A stretch of DNA of 64,000 nucleotides from Dyadobacter jiangsuensis (lineage in GTDB: Bacteria > Bacteroidota > Bacteroidia > Cytophagales > Spirosomataceae), in the NCBI RefSeq assembly GCF_003014695.1, contig NZ_PYAS01000003.1:62001-126000 (forward strand). The letters are read 5' to 3'. A program made the position numbers and the translations under genes. Below, in pieces: positions 25,843 to 35,572 of this stretch. Numbering within the stretch: position 1 is the first letter of the stretch; each line of letters begins with the position of its first letter. Below the pieces are notes generated by a model that saw only the letters and a list, made by a program, of their open reading frames with translations, ran no database searches and had not been told where the DNA came from.

Positions 25843-28800
25843 ATGAAAATGAAATTATACAAATCTACCGGCCAGGGCAGACGCCTGCTGCCGGTCGGGC
25901 ATTCCCTGGCGCGGGCAACCGCATGGCTGGGCTGTCTGCTGCTGATACTTTCGGCCTGGCAAGCCAGCGCACAGAACACCGTGCAAATTTCGGGTAAAAT
26001 TTTGGATTCCAAGGACGTTTTGCCCGGCGTGGCTATTTTGGAGAAGGGTACCAACAACGGGACCGTCTCCGAAGCCAACGGAACATTTAAGCTGGAAGTG
26101 AGCAATGCGAATGCTACGCTGGTGATCTCCAATGTAGGTTATGTAACCCAGGAAATAGCCCTCGCGGGCAAGACTTACCTGGAAGTAAATCTCGCCGAGG
26201 ACCAGAAAACCCTGAACGAAGTAGTCGTGATCGGCTATGGCTCTTTGAATAAAAAGGAGGTTTCCAGCGCCATTACGCACCTTTCGGGCAAGGATTTGCT
26301 GCGTGTGGGCGGCAATAACCCGTTGATGGCCATTCAGGGTAAGGTAGCGGGGCTTTCGGTGACCAATACGGCGGCTGCCGATCCGAATTCTTCGCCTAAC
26401 ATCCAGTTACGCGGGGCTTCGTCGCGCAGTGCGGGTCTGGGGCCATTGTTTGTGATCAACGGCGTTCCGGGCGGTAATATCGACAACATCAACCAGAACG
26501 AGATCGAGTCGATCGACGTCCTGAAAGGCGGCGCGGCATCGGCCATTTACGGTACACGCGGCAGCAACGGTGTGATCGTGATCACGACCAAAAAGGGTTC
26601 GGAAAGCTCGCGTATATTCTATGACGGTTATACCACTTTCGACTGGGCTACCAACCAGCTGGAAGTACTTTCGAAAGACGATTTCCTGGCCCACAAGCGC
26701 GGCGTAGATTTCGGGGGTAACACCAACTGGATGAACGAAGTAAAGCGAAACCCGTCGTTTTCGCACAAGCATACCCTCCAATTCTCGGGCGGTAATGGCA
26801 AAACGAACTACTTCACTTCCCTCGATTACCGCGATGCGAACGGCCTCGACCTCCGTTCGAGCAAGCGCGAGTACGGCGGAAGGATCAATATCAACCACAA
26901 GACGGCCAATAACCTCGTCGAGCTGGCATTTACTGCTGCGCCACGCTATACCAAAAACAGCGATGCCGATTACAGCGGTTTCAATTACGCACTGACCCTG
27001 AACCCGACGCTCTCCGTACGCGACTCAGCCGGCAAGTATGCTTATCTGACATCCGGATTTTTTGCCAACAACCCGGTTGAAGTCGCAAAGGGCGTCAAAT
27101 CGGACCGCGAGTACAAGCTCCTGGATATGAACGGTTCCGCGAAAATCAATATCCTCGAAAACCTGAACACCGTGGTGACGATCGGTGAAGTGAATTCTTC
27201 GATGAGAAGGTATTTGTTTACGCCTTCGACGCTGACAACCGTTATCAATGGCAGCAAACGCAACACGGGGGAGCAGATTTTGGAGGAAAACGACCAGAAG
27301 AGCTTCGAATGGATCGGCAACTATTACCTTGACCTCAACAAGCATTCCGTGAAGTTGCTCGGCGGGTATTCGTTCCAGTATTTCACATCTTCGGGTTTTA
27401 ATGCGAAAAACGAAAATTTCCCTTCCAATGTATTGACCTACAATAACCTGGGTAGTGGATTGTGGAACTTGCAGCAGGGCATTAATAATGTAGGTTCTTA
27501 TAAAAACTCTTCTAAGCTGATCGCGTTCTTCGGTCGTTTGAACTACGATTTCGACCAGAAATATTACCTGTCGGCCAGCTTGCGCCGCGAGGGTTCTTCG
27601 AAATTCGGCTATTCCAACAAGTGGGGCTACTTTCCGGCGGCATCCATAGCCTGGCGTGCTACCCAGGAGGGGTTCCTGAAAGATATTCCCTGGCTGAACG
27701 AACTGAAAGTGCGTGCGGATTACGGGGAGACGGGTAACCAGGATTTCGGTAACTATCTTTCGCTCGATACCTACGGTGGCTACGGCTACTATCTGTACAA
27801 CGGCATCAACTACCAGGTTTGGGGCCCTAGCCAGAACACCAACTACGATTTGCGGTGGGAAAAGGCGGCGAACTTCAATGCCGGTCTGGATTTTGAGCTC
27901 TTCGGCAGCAAGGTTTCCGGTAGCTTGAACTACTATATCCGTACCAACCGCGACTTGTTGGGCAATTACAATGTATCCAACCCGCCGAACATTCAGGGGC
28001 AGACCTTCGCAAACGTGGGTACCATGCGTAACACCGGTATCGAGTTGCAGTTGAATGCCTCGGTACTCCACAAAGGCGCTTTCTCTTATGACCTGGGCTT
28101 CACCGGCGCTTACAACAACAACAAATTCGTATCGTTTTCCAACGCGCTTTTCCAAGGGCAAAAGTACATCGATGTCGTAGGCATGCCGGCTCCGGGTAGC
28201 CCGGGTACGTTGCAGCGCTTGCAGGAAGACACCCGCATCGGGAGCTTCTACGCGCTCAAATCGGCTGGCGTAAACGAGCAGGGCGTGTTGCTGGTGTACG
28301 ACAAAAAGGGTGAAGTGATCCCTGGCAACCAGGCGACGAACGACGATAAGCAGTTTGTAGGAAACGGTCTGCCGAAGTTTACGATGGGTCTTTCCAATAA
28401 TTTCAAATACAAAAAATGGGACCTGAGCGTATTCCTGCGCGGTGCGTTCGGCTATAAGCTGTTCAATACGTATGCATTTTACCTGGGAACGCCTGCGACG
28501 CAGGAGAATGCCAATGTGCTGAAATCGGCTTACGACGGCAGCAAATATTCGAAACTGACGAGCCCTGCGACCTATTCGTCCCTGTCGGATTACTTCCTCG
28601 AACCGGGCGGCTTCCTGAAAGTGGACAATGTGACGCTGAGTTATACCCAGCCGGTTCAGACGAAATTCCTGCAATCGGTGCGGATTTATGCGACGACCCG
28701 TAACCTGGCCACTTTCACGAAGTTTACCGGCGGGGACCCCGACCTGATCAACGTGAACGGCCTTTACCCCGGCGTGAACAAAAACAGCGACAACAACGGT

Positions 28801-28860
28801 ACGCTCAACTATTATCCGTCGACAACCCAGTTGCTGCTGGGCGTTCAGCTTACCTTCTAA
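25843..28860 (+). CDS. SusC/RagA-family TonB-dependent transporter
   Basis: A 1005-residue outer-membrane transporter. Signal peptide with a long N-terminal extension, ending ASAQ near residue 44; carboxypeptidase-regulatory-like domain at about 50-125 (VQISGKILDSKDVLPGVAIL); TonB box and plug at about 128-250 (VVVIGYGSLNKKEVSSAI, FVINGVPGG, IESIDVLKGGAASAIYGTRGSNG); and a barrel to the C-terminus, ending LGVQLTF. It pairs with the SusD protein whose gene follows after 14 bp. Its ligand is unknown, because no glycoside hydrolase lies beside it. Expression is probably controlled by the divergent HTCS regulator. Confidence 0.97.
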   Translation: MKMKLYKSTGQGRRLLPVGHSLARATAWLGCLLLILSAWQASAQNTVQISGKILDSKDVLPGVAILEKGTNNGTVSEANGTFKLEVSNANATLVISNVGYVTQEIALAGKTYLEVNLAEDQKTLNEVVVIGYGSLNKKEVSSAITHLSGKDLLRVGGNNPLMAIQGKVAGLSVTNTAAADPNSSPNIQLRGASSRSAGLGPLFVINGVPGGNIDNINQNEIESIDVLKGGAASAIYGTRGSNGVIVITTKKGSESSRIFYDGYTTFDWATNQLEVLSKDDFLAHKRGVDFGGNTNWMNEVKRNPSFSHKHTLQFSGGNGKTNYFTSLDYRDANGLDLRSSKREYGGRININHKTANNLVELAFTAAPRYTKNSDADYSGFNYALTLNPTLSVRDSAGKYAYLTSGFFANNPVEVAKGVKSDREYKLLDMNGSAKINILENLNTVVTIGEVNSSMRRYLFTPSTLTTVINGSKRNTGEQILEENDQKSFEWIGNYYLDLNKHSVKLLGGYSFQYFTSSGFNAKNENFPSNVLTYNNLGSGLWNLQQGINNVGSYKNSSKLIAFFGRLNYDFDQKYYLSASLRREGSSKFGYSNKWGYFPAASIAWRATQEGFLKDIPWLNELKVRADYGETGNQDFGNYLSLDTYGGYGYYLYNGINYQVWGPSQNTNYDLRWEKAANFNAGLDFELFGSKVSGSLNYYIRTNRDLLGNYNVSNPPNIQGQTFANVGTMRNTGIELQLNASVLHKGAFSYDLGFTGAYNNNKFVSFSNALFQGQKYIDVVGMPAPGSPGTLQRLQEDTRIGSFYALKSAGVNEQGVLLVYDKKGEVIPGNQATNDDKQFVGNGLPKFTMGLSNNFKYKKWDLSVFLRGAFGYKLFNTYAFYLGTPATQENANVLKSAYDGSKYSKLTSPATYSSLSDYFLEPGGFLKVDNVTLSYTQPVQTKFLQSVRIYATTRNLATFTKFTGGDPDLINVNGLYPGVNKNSDNNGTLNYYPSTTQLLLGVQLTF

Positions 28861-28874
28861 CATTTTGAAATACA

Positions 28875-30617
28875 ATGAAAAGCATTAATATATTCAAACA
28901 TAAAACCCGGACCGGATGGTCGCTTATCGGAGCAGGCGTGCTGATGCTGGCCACGGTAGGCTGTACCAACCTCGATGAGGAACTGTACGACCGGATCACG
29001 TCCGGCAATTTCCTCCAAACCCGTGAAGATGTAACCCGCGATTTCCTGCGCGCATTCGAGCACAGCTATTGGAGCATTCAGGGCGGTAACACGTTCATGT
29101 TGCAGGAAAACAGCTCCGACGAGATCATGACTCCCAACCGCCAGGGCGACTGGTTCGACGGCGGGCAGTTCCAGCGCGTGCATTACCACACCTGGACGCC
29201 CAACGACGGCTTCACCGCCGATCCCTGGAATGCATTGTACGGAGGTGTGACCCTCGCTACCAACTCCCTCGAAGATTTGCAGGGGATCACCGATCCTTCC
29301 AAATTCGACATGACTCAGGCGGAGCTCGACGGGATGATCGCCGAGCTGCGCACGCTTCGTGCATGGCTGAACATCCGCCTGCTCGACTTCTACCGCAATA
29401 TCGTAATCGTGACGAAGGTGAAAGGCGAAACCACCGGCGGACCGCAAGTGACGCCCCAGGAGGCATTTGCATTCATTGAGCAGGAGCTGAAAGAGTCGCT
29501 GCCGAAACTGCCGACGGTACAAAGCCTCGGCGCCAATGCGGTAGGTCGCTGGACGCAGGGCGGCGCGGCATCGTTGCTGGTGCGGTTATATCTCAATTCG
29601 AAAGTATATACCGGTACCGACCGTTTTGCTGATTGCGCCAAGCTCTCCCAGGAAATGATCGACGGCAAATATGGTACTTATGCCCTCGAATCGCGCTGGG
29701 ATGCGCCGTTTGACTATAACAATGCCACTTCCAAAGAAACGGTATTCGGTTTCCCGGGTAGTTTCGGGCTTACCCACTGGCAATATGATGGCGGAATGTA
29801 CTTCTGGATGCTGCCCAACCTGGCGCCGAACTATTTTGGCTTCACCGATTTTGGTAATGCCAACCCTAAATATGCCATGCAGCCGGGCCTTGATGTGGAC
29901 GGAAAGGAGTATCCGCATGCATTGGGCAAGCCATTCGTGAAATTCCGGAAATACCCGGATGATGTCCGCTTGAAAAAATACAAAAACCTGGGTAACAGTA
30001 AGCGCGAGGGAATGTTCCTGCACGGCTACCTGACTTACACCAATTCGGCAGGCAAGCCCGACACCGTCCGTGGTTTCAAAGGGCCATATGCATTGTATTT
30101 CCGCGACCAGGTAGGCAAGTTTCTTGATGCAAAACCGGGCACTCCGATTGCCGACAAGACTTCTAACATGAACAATGCCGATAACAACTCGGGGATTTTC
30201 CCGGTGAAGTATCCGTTCTACCCAAGCGACGACCTGAACAAGATTGCTTCGGCCTATGCAGAGATCCGTTTCGCGGAAATCTACTATTCACTGGCTGAAT
30301 GCAAGTACCGTGCGGGTGATAAGGCTGGTGCAGCCGCATTGCTGAATGCAGTCCGCAAGCGCAACTACCCGACCGGCTCGCCAAGCCTTTACAAAGCCGA
30401 CGGAAGCCAGCTTACCGACCAGGAAATGCTCGACGAATGGGGCAGGGAGTTCCTCGTGGAAGGCCGCAGGCGTACCGACATGATCCGCTGGGGCGTATTC
30501 AATAAGGGTACCTGGTGGGACAAAACATCCGATGCCGACAACCATACTGAGATATTCCCGATCGGGCAAACGGTACTGAACTCGTCGCCGCAGCTCAAAC
30601 AAAACCCCGGCTATTAA
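28875..30617 (+). CDS. SusD/RagB-family surface lipoprotein
   Basis: A 580-residue nutrient-binding lipoprotein. The signal sequence ends in the lipobox LATVGC with the lipidated cysteine near residue 30. TPR-like helices follow: NALYGGVTLATNSLEDLQ, then TLRAWLNIRLLDFYRN, the family-typical alpha segment. The C-terminal SusD part contains YAEIRFAEIYYSLAECKYRA and WGREFLVEGRRRTDMIRWG, and ends LKQNPGY. It caps the SusC channel encoded just upstream. No substrate can be deduced from the sequence alone. Confidence 0.97.
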   Translation: MKSINIFKHKTRTGWSLIGAGVLMLATVGCTNLDEELYDRITSGNFLQTREDVTRDFLRAFEHSYWSIQGGNTFMLQENSSDEIMTPNRQGDWFDGGQFQRVHYHTWTPNDGFTADPWNALYGGVTLATNSLEDLQGITDPSKFDMTQAELDGMIAELRTLRAWLNIRLLDFYRNIVIVTKVKGETTGGPQVTPQEAFAFIEQELKESLPKLPTVQSLGANAVGRWTQGGAASLLVRLYLNSKVYTGTDRFADCAKLSQEMIDGKYGTYALESRWDAPFDYNNATSKETVFGFPGSFGLTHWQYDGGMYFWMLPNLAPNYFGFTDFGNANPKYAMQPGLDVDGKEYPHALGKPFVKFRKYPDDVRLKKYKNLGNSKREGMFLHGYLTYTNSAGKPDTVRGFKGPYALYFRDQVGKFLDAKPGTPIADKTSNMNNADNNSGIFPVKYPFYPSDDLNKIASAYAEIRFAEIYYSLAECKYRAGDKAGAAALLNAVRKRNYPTGSPSLYKADGSQLTDQEMLDEWGREFLVEGRRRTDMIRWGVFNKGTWWDKTSDADNHTEIFPIGQTVLNSSPQLKQNPGY

Positions 30618-30632
30618 TCAACCAATCGATTC

Positions 30633-30865
30633 CCGTCGACTTAAGTCGACGGCTAGAAATTAAACGATTGAATTTTAATCAATTCCCGTAGACTTGAGTC
30701 GACGGCTAGAAATTAAACGATTGAATTTTAATCAATTCCCGTCGACTTGAGTCGACGGATAAGAAATTAAACGATTGACTTTTAATCAATTCCCGTCGAC
30801 TTGAGTCGACGGATATGAATAGACGATTAGAAATATGAATCAATCCCGTCGATTTGAATCGACAG
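30633..30865. repeat. Five tandem copies of a ~53-bp unit built on a 20-bp palindrome
   Basis: The palindrome ccgtcgacttaagtcgacgg occurs at 30633-30652 and in near-identical form at 30686-30705, 30739-30758, 30793-30812 and 30846-30865. The spacing is 53, 53, 54 and 53 bp. The AT-rich spacer (around gaaattaaacgattgaattt) is also repeated. Copy 1 is perfectly palindromic, copy 2 has one change in its left arm and copy 5 several. It lies between susD and a histidine kinase gene, ahead of a terminator. It resembles an amplified REP-type element rather than a CRISPR array, because the spacers are not unique. Confidence 0.9.
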
Positions 30866-30954
30866 ACAAGATTGATGATCAGATCTTAACTAAAACCGAT
30901 GACAGAACACCGTTACAAGGGGCGGCAGGATCAATCCTGCGCCCCAGACGGTGG

Positions 30955-30985
30955 ATGCGCCTCCCGAGGGCGCATTTTTTATTTT
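30955..30985 (+). terminator. Rho-independent terminator downstream of susC-susD
   Basis: A 7-bp GC-rich stem (30955-30961 and 30969-30975) with a 7-base loop and a following T-rich tract. A second small hairpin (gcaggat/atcctgc) lies about 30 bp upstream. This would separate the SusCD transcript from the kinase gene at 31042. Confidence 0.7.
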
Positions 30986-31041
30986 TCTTGCATTTATATC
31001 GAAACTTTGTAATATTTATTCGGAGTGATTCAGGACTAATT

Positions 31042-32946
31042 ATGACGCTAACTTGTTACATCAGAGGTGTTTTCATTTGCTTGATGGCGTTCCTGGGACC
31101 GTCCTGTTCCGTTCGGGGGCAGGTTAGCAAGATCCGCGAGCTGCAAATGAGCCTGCCAGCCATCCGTGATAGTTCGAACTACGTGGATGTTGTAAACCGG
31201 ATTTCCCTACTTTTTTATGAACAAAATGCGGATAGCACGCTCTATTATGCGTTGAAAGCGCGTCAAATAGCCTACCGCAACGACTATGAAAGAGGCCGGG
31301 CGGACGCTACCAATAACCTGGGAGTGGTTTTTGATATCAAAGGTAATATCCAGCTGGCGCTGCGCTATTATAATGATGCGTATAACCAGTATGTTACACT
31401 GCGCGATTCTTCGAATATCGTGCAGACGCTCATGAATATCGGTTCGGTTTACAATATCAGCGGGCGGCATGATAAGGCGCAGGCCAATTATGACCGGGCA
31501 ATGGCGTTGGGCGATCGCATCGAGCACGATTCCATTACGGCGTTGGTGATTTACAATTACATGCTGCTGTACCCTCAGAAATTCAGCAGCACCCGCCGCC
31601 GGGCGCTTATCGACCGCGCATACACGATTGCCGAAAAGTACCGGGACGTACGCCTCGAACTGGCGATCGACCAGCTGAGAGCGGCGGAACTCATCGACAC
31701 CGGGCAACGGGGAAAAGGACTGGCATTTTTGGAGGAAACGCTCAACAAAGCCCTGGCATTGGAGCTGAATTACCTCAGTATGGACCTTTTACTCGATCTC
31801 GGCGATCATTATATAGCGGAAGACCGGAACCGGGCTATTCAGTTTTACAACAAAGCACTGGAACTCGCCGAACAGAAAAACTATCGCCTGTACGCGCGCG
31901 ATGTATGCAAAAAGCTGTACGACTATTATGCGAGCCGGAAGGAGAATGCGGAAGCATTCATTTACAGCCAGAAACTCCTGAAACTGTTCGAAGAGCAGGC
32001 GGAGATCGACCGGGTATCGGGTATCGATTACATCGAATATGCCGTCAAGGATCAGCAGCTGGCTTCGGCAGAGTTGAAATCGCAGTACAATGCGCAGATG
32101 CTGACGCTGGCCGTGGCGGTGTGTGTGCTGACCTTGCTGAGCATTGTAGTGCTCTGGCGAAACTGGAAGCTGAGCAAGAAGACCAACCGCGTGCTGACCA
32201 TGCAGTTCCGGCAACTGGAATCGACCACCGACGCTTTGGAACAAAGCAACCAGAACTACGCGCGGCTGATCAAGATTCTGGCGCATGACCTCCGCAACCC
32301 GATCGGGGGCATTAATGCATTGTGTTCGCTGCTGCAAGACGAGGACACTACGGCCGGGGAGGCGCAACAGTATGTAGAGCTGATCCGGGAATCGAGCACG
32401 ACGTGTCTGCACATGATCAGCGACTTGTTGCAAACGGATTTTGATTTCAAAGAAACCGAATTGCACAAAAAGCCGGTCGATTTACCAGTTTTCCTGGACC
32501 ACGCCGTGACCTTGCTGACATTTCGCGCCGCCGAAAAGAACCAGAAGCTCATTCTGGACGATCCCTCGCAGGCGGTCGTAAATGCTGATCCCGACAAGCT
32601 GTTGCGGGTTTTGAATAACCTCATCGTGAATGCCATCAAGTTCAGTCCGGATGGAGAGACAATCCGGGTCAAAATGACGGAGTCTGATAAGGGTATCACG
32701 ATTTCCGTGGAGGATCACGGGCTGGGCATTCCCAAAGAGGCCATTCCCAACCTCTTCGATCCTTTTACGGCTTCCAGGCGACCTGGTACGGCCGGGGAAC
32801 AGGCTTTTGGTTTGGGATTATATATTTCCAAACAGATCGTGGAAGCGCACGGCGGCAAGCTTTGGTTTAAAACTGAGGAGGGGAGCGGCACTACATTCTA
32901 CATTTTCCTGCCCGGAGAGAATGTCGATTCACTCTCTCCGGCCTGA
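31042..32946 (+). CDS. TPR-containing sensor histidine kinase
   Basis: A 634-residue membrane histidine kinase. A signal peptide or anchor occupies residues 1-28. Periplasmic TPR repeats follow (for example GRADATNNLGVVFDIKGNIQ, SNIVQTLMNIGSVYNISGRH). One transmembrane helix lies at about 352-373 (LTLAVAVCVLTLLSIVVLW), then a coiled linker, a HisKA domain with histidine in LAHDLRNPIGG, and an HATPase domain (N-box NNLIVNAIKF, G-boxes DHGLGI and FGLGLYISKQIVEAHGG). An in-frame ATG at 30835 lies inside the palindromic repeats and would precede the signal peptide by 69 residues, so the ATG at 31042 is used. No response regulator gene lies next to it. Confidence 0.93.
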   Translation: MTLTCYIRGVFICLMAFLGPSCSVRGQVSKIRELQMSLPAIRDSSNYVDVVNRISLLFYEQNADSTLYYALKARQIAYRNDYERGRADATNNLGVVFDIKGNIQLALRYYNDAYNQYVTLRDSSNIVQTLMNIGSVYNISGRHDKAQANYDRAMALGDRIEHDSITALVIYNYMLLYPQKFSSTRRRALIDRAYTIAEKYRDVRLELAIDQLRAAELIDTGQRGKGLAFLEETLNKALALELNYLSMDLLLDLGDHYIAEDRNRAIQFYNKALELAEQKNYRLYARDVCKKLYDYYASRKENAEAFIYSQKLLKLFEEQAEIDRVSGIDYIEYAVKDQQLASAELKSQYNAQMLTLAVAVCVLTLLSIVVLWRNWKLSKKTNRVLTMQFRQLESTTDALEQSNQNYARLIKILAHDLRNPIGGINALCSLLQDEDTTAGEAQQYVELIRESSTTCLHMISDLLQTDFDFKETELHKKPVDLPVFLDHAVTLLTFRAAEKNQKLILDDPSQAVVNADPDKLLRVLNNLIVNAIKFSPDGETIRVKMTESDKGITISVEDHGLGIPKEAIPNLFDPFTASRRPGTAGEQAFGLGLYISKQIVEAHGGKLWFKTEEGSGTTFYIFLPGENVDSLSPA

Positions 32947-32959
32947 GCAGGCGTATTCA

Positions 32960-33844
32960 TTATTTCTGTTTCAACTTCTCGTCGTAACGTTTTTTTAATC
33001 CGGCCAGGGATTTATCGTAACCTGCTTTGTCAAAAAATGCTTCGGGGCGGTACGGGTCAGCCGGCTTGTGTTTTTCGTGCAGCGAAAACTGGCTCGCATG
33101 GGACGACAGCCAGATGTCGAACTGCTCGTTTTTCATCACAGCCAACGTTTTTGCGTAATCTTTGCCCACCTCGGGATAGCCGGGCATCCCGGAGAGCTTG
33201 GTTTCGTCGAGAATGCTCGGCATATTGGCAATCAGTACCTTGTAGGCACGTTTTTCGTCCCTTACCGTAAATGAAAAACTGCTGGCACCGGGCGTATGGC
33301 CGGGGTGGTGCAGCAACTTCACCTGCATGGTGCCGAGCTTTATGATTTCTCCGTTTTTCAGCAGTTGATCGGGCTGGACCGGTTCGAAAGTAGCGCCATG
33401 GCTGCCTAATGCGTAGTCGGAAGCACCGCCGTCGATCATGGCTTTGGCGTCTTTTTCCTGGATCATGAATTTGGCCCCGGTAGCCTTCTTGATCGCCGCG
33501 ATACCGGCAACGTGGTCGTAATGTGCGTGTGTGGCCAGCAAGATTTTGATATCCTCAAACTTGAAGCCCAGCGCCTGCACGTGCTTGCGGATGAGCGGTA
33601 CCGATTCTTCGAGGCCGGTGTTGATCAGGATGTGCCCTTTCGGCGTGGCGATGAGGTAGCAAGCCAGGTCGTAAGTCCCTACGTAATAAAGGTTTCCGGC
33701 AATGCGGAACGGCCGGTAGTCTTTCGACCATTCCTGCTGAACGAATGGTAGTTTTCTCGGTTTATTTTGCGCCTGCGTGGCAAATGGAGTGAGAAGCGCT
33801 CCCGCGATGAGTGTTGTGACAATTGTTTTTTGAAGTGTCGGCAT
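32960..33844 (-). CDS. Subclass B3-type metallo-beta-lactamase
   Basis: A 294-residue secreted metallo-hydrolase with a signal peptide ending TQAQ. The zinc motif HAHYDH lies at residues 106-111 (H106, H108, D110, H111). HPGHTPG carries the next zinc histidine, and SSHASQFSLHEK the last. Spacing and the ending fit subclass B3 enzymes (L1/GOB/THIN-B type), which keep a second zinc site without cysteine. It may hydrolyse beta-lactams in the periplasm; a related non-lactamase hydrolase is possible. A good -7 promoter element lies 20 bp upstream. Confidence 0.88.
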   Translation of the reverse strand: MPTLQKTIVTTLIAGALLTPFATQAQNKPRKLPFVQQEWSKDYRPFRIAGNLYYVGTYDLACYLIATPKGHILINTGLEESVPLIRKHVQALGFKFEDIKILLATHAHYDHVAGIAAIKKATGAKFMIQEKDAKAMIDGGASDYALGSHGATFEPVQPDQLLKNGEIIKLGTMQVKLLHHPGHTPGASSFSFTVRDEKRAYKVLIANMPSILDETKLSGMPGYPEVGKDYAKTLAVMKNEQFDIWLSSHASQFSLHEKHKPADPYRPEAFFDKAGYDKSLAGLKKRYDEKLKQK

Positions 33845-33863
33845 AGGATTGATGGTAAGCGCG

Positions 33864-33871
33864 CAAAGATA
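33864..33871 (-). promoter_or_regulatory. Bacteroidota-type -7 promoter element
   Basis: TATCTTTG on the minus strand is a full match to the Bacteroidota consensus TAnnTTTG. It lies 20 bp upstream of the metallo-beta-lactamase ATG, which would give a very short leader of roughly 10-15 bases. Confidence 0.5.
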
Positions 33872-34025
33872 TGGGCGGTGAGGCGGGTATGCAATGGCGT
33901 GGCGAGGGTTTTTGACCGCCGACCGCAGGCCCTTCTTAACAAACTCATAATAAATGCATAAACTCCGCGAAAAGTGAATGGCTGTTCTTTGTGCTACTAT
34001 TTCACTTAATCAGTTTATGTTCACC

Positions 34026-35495
34026 ATGAAGCCTTTATTTACTTATTCTGCGTTGGCAGGCTTGCTTGCGCTCGGTGCGTGTACCGACCACCGCGATCCT
34101 AACAGCCCGGACATTACCCTGCAAAACCGCTCGGTAACACCCGTGTTGGCCAAATTGCTCCCCGGCGCTACTTCCGGACGCGTTGCGGCAAGCAATGTGA
34201 AGCTTTTTTCACTCCTGAGCAGTGACGACCAGCTTGAACAATCACCTGCCTACGTTTTCGGCGGATCGGCTGATGGTGCGGGACTTTTCCAGAATGCTGA
34301 TGGCAACTACACAATCCTGGTGAATAATGAAGATAACTTCTCCGTATCGCGCATTACGCTCGACAAGGGCTTCAAGCCGGTAAAAGGGGAGTATGTGCTC
34401 AATTCAGATGGTGGAACGTGGCGTTTGTGCTCTGCTACGCTGGTAACACCCGCCGAGCATGGCTTCGGTCCGGTGTTCCTGACTTCCGGTGAAAGCGGCC
34501 AGGAGTCCCGCACGCATGCGCTCAACGTGGATGCGAACGTAAGCCAGGCGAATATCTCCCGCGAAGTAGCCGGCCTTGGCCGTTGGAGCGCGGAAAATGC
34601 TGTCCCGCTTCCTAAAACGGCCTATCCGGGTAAAACCGTGATCGTGATCGGTGACGACGATTCGGATGTGAACGGCGGCCAGGTGGCGATGTATTTGTCG
34701 AATACCGTGGGCGACCTCGACAACGGGTCGCTTTACATGCTGAAACGCGCTGACGATAATCAGAAGGAAATGGATATGAAAACCGGCTCTACCTATGATG
34801 TGGAGTTTGTGAAAATCGATAACCACAAAACTTTGACCGGTGCGCAGATCAACGGAAAGGTGAATGATCTGAAAGCCATCAAATTCGGACGCGTGGAAGA
34901 CGTGGATTACCGCAAGGGCGGAGCCGCGCAAGGCCGTGAGGTGATTTTTGCGGTAACAGGCCAGGAAGACAAAGGTGTGAATGCGGATTATGTGCGCTCA
35001 AAATATGGCCGCATTTACCGTGTTACACTCGATGCGAACGATCCGCTTAAAGGTAAACTGGAAGTATTGCTCGACGGTGACGACCGCAACGGTATCGCCA
35101 AAACTTTCCAGAACCCGGACAATGTTTGCGCCACTTTCGATTACGTGTATATCATGGAAGACCCGAATGGTTATGGTGACGAAAAACACGACGGTTATGT
35201 GTACCAATACAATCTGAATACCAAACAACTGACCCCGGTTCTCGAAATCGACCACCGTCGCACGGAGGCGGATGCGGCCAAATACAATGTAGGCGGTACT
35301 TCTGCATTCGGTTCATGGGAAAGCAGCGGGATGATCGACGTGTCGGATGTCACAGGCCGTCCGAACACATTCATGCTCGGCATTCAGGCGCACACATGGC
35401 GCGGTGATAAATATAAAGGTGTCGACGGCGGTTCTATCCGTAAATCGGAGAACCAGGCCAGCCAGCTCATCCTCATTGAAGGTCTGCCTCGTTAA
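34026..35495 (+). CDS. PhoX/DUF839-like lipoprotein
   Basis: A 489-residue lipoprotein. The chosen ATG at 34026 gives a clean signal with lipobox LALGAC (an upstream ATG at 33978 would add 16 residues). The body has propeller-like segments that resemble PhoX-type DUF839 proteins: TWRLCSATLVTPAEHGFGPV, FLTSGESGQ, then NPDNVCATFDYVYIMEDPNG and YQYNLNTKQLTPV. PhoX proteins are calcium- and iron-dependent alkaline phosphatases; whether this one has phosphatase activity cannot be told. It precedes a cytochrome c peroxidase fusion gene by 77 bp with a terminator between, so the two may be linked in function but only partly in transcription. Confidence 0.65.
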   Translation: MKPLFTYSALAGLLALGACTDHRDPNSPDITLQNRSVTPVLAKLLPGATSGRVAASNVKLFSLLSSDDQLEQSPAYVFGGSADGAGLFQNADGNYTILVNNEDNFSVSRITLDKGFKPVKGEYVLNSDGGTWRLCSATLVTPAEHGFGPVFLTSGESGQESRTHALNVDANVSQANISREVAGLGRWSAENAVPLPKTAYPGKTVIVIGDDDSDVNGGQVAMYLSNTVGDLDNGSLYMLKRADDNQKEMDMKTGSTYDVEFVKIDNHKTLTGAQINGKVNDLKAIKFGRVEDVDYRKGGAAQGREVIFAVTGQEDKGVNADYVRSKYGRIYRVTLDANDPLKGKLEVLLDGDDRNGIAKTFQNPDNVCATFDYVYIMEDPNGYGDEKHDGYVYQYNLNTKQLTPVLEIDHRRTEADAAKYNVGGTSAFGSWESSGMIDVSDVTGRPNTFMLGIQAHTWRGDKYKGVDGGSIRKSENQASQLILIEGLPR

Positions 35496-35510
35496 TTACA
35501 TAGTTTTCAG

Positions 35511-35548
35511 ACTCCTGGCCGGAATTTTCGGGTCAGGAGTTTTCCTTT
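35511..35548 (+). terminator. Rho-independent terminator
   Basis: A 7-bp stem (35511-35517 and 35534-35540) followed by TTTTCCTTTT. It lies just after the PhoX-like gene and before the peroxidase gene; the broken T-run suggests it may be leaky. Confidence 0.6.
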
Positions 35549-35572
35549 TGCATTAATACCCACTCCTGCAAC

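Noticed and set aside
27025..28875. 616-codon minus-strand open frame opposite susC
   Set aside because: The susC frame has all family motifs; the opposite frame has no recognisable domain and arises from GC-biased third positions.
30633..30865. CRISPR array
   Set aside because: Spacers between the repeats are nearly identical and the repeat is a full palindrome. There are no cas genes nearby.
30835..31041. Extended N-terminus of the TPR histidine kinase
   Set aside because: The extra 69 residues run from the palindromic repeats through a terminator hairpin, and the signal peptide begins at the ATG at 31042.
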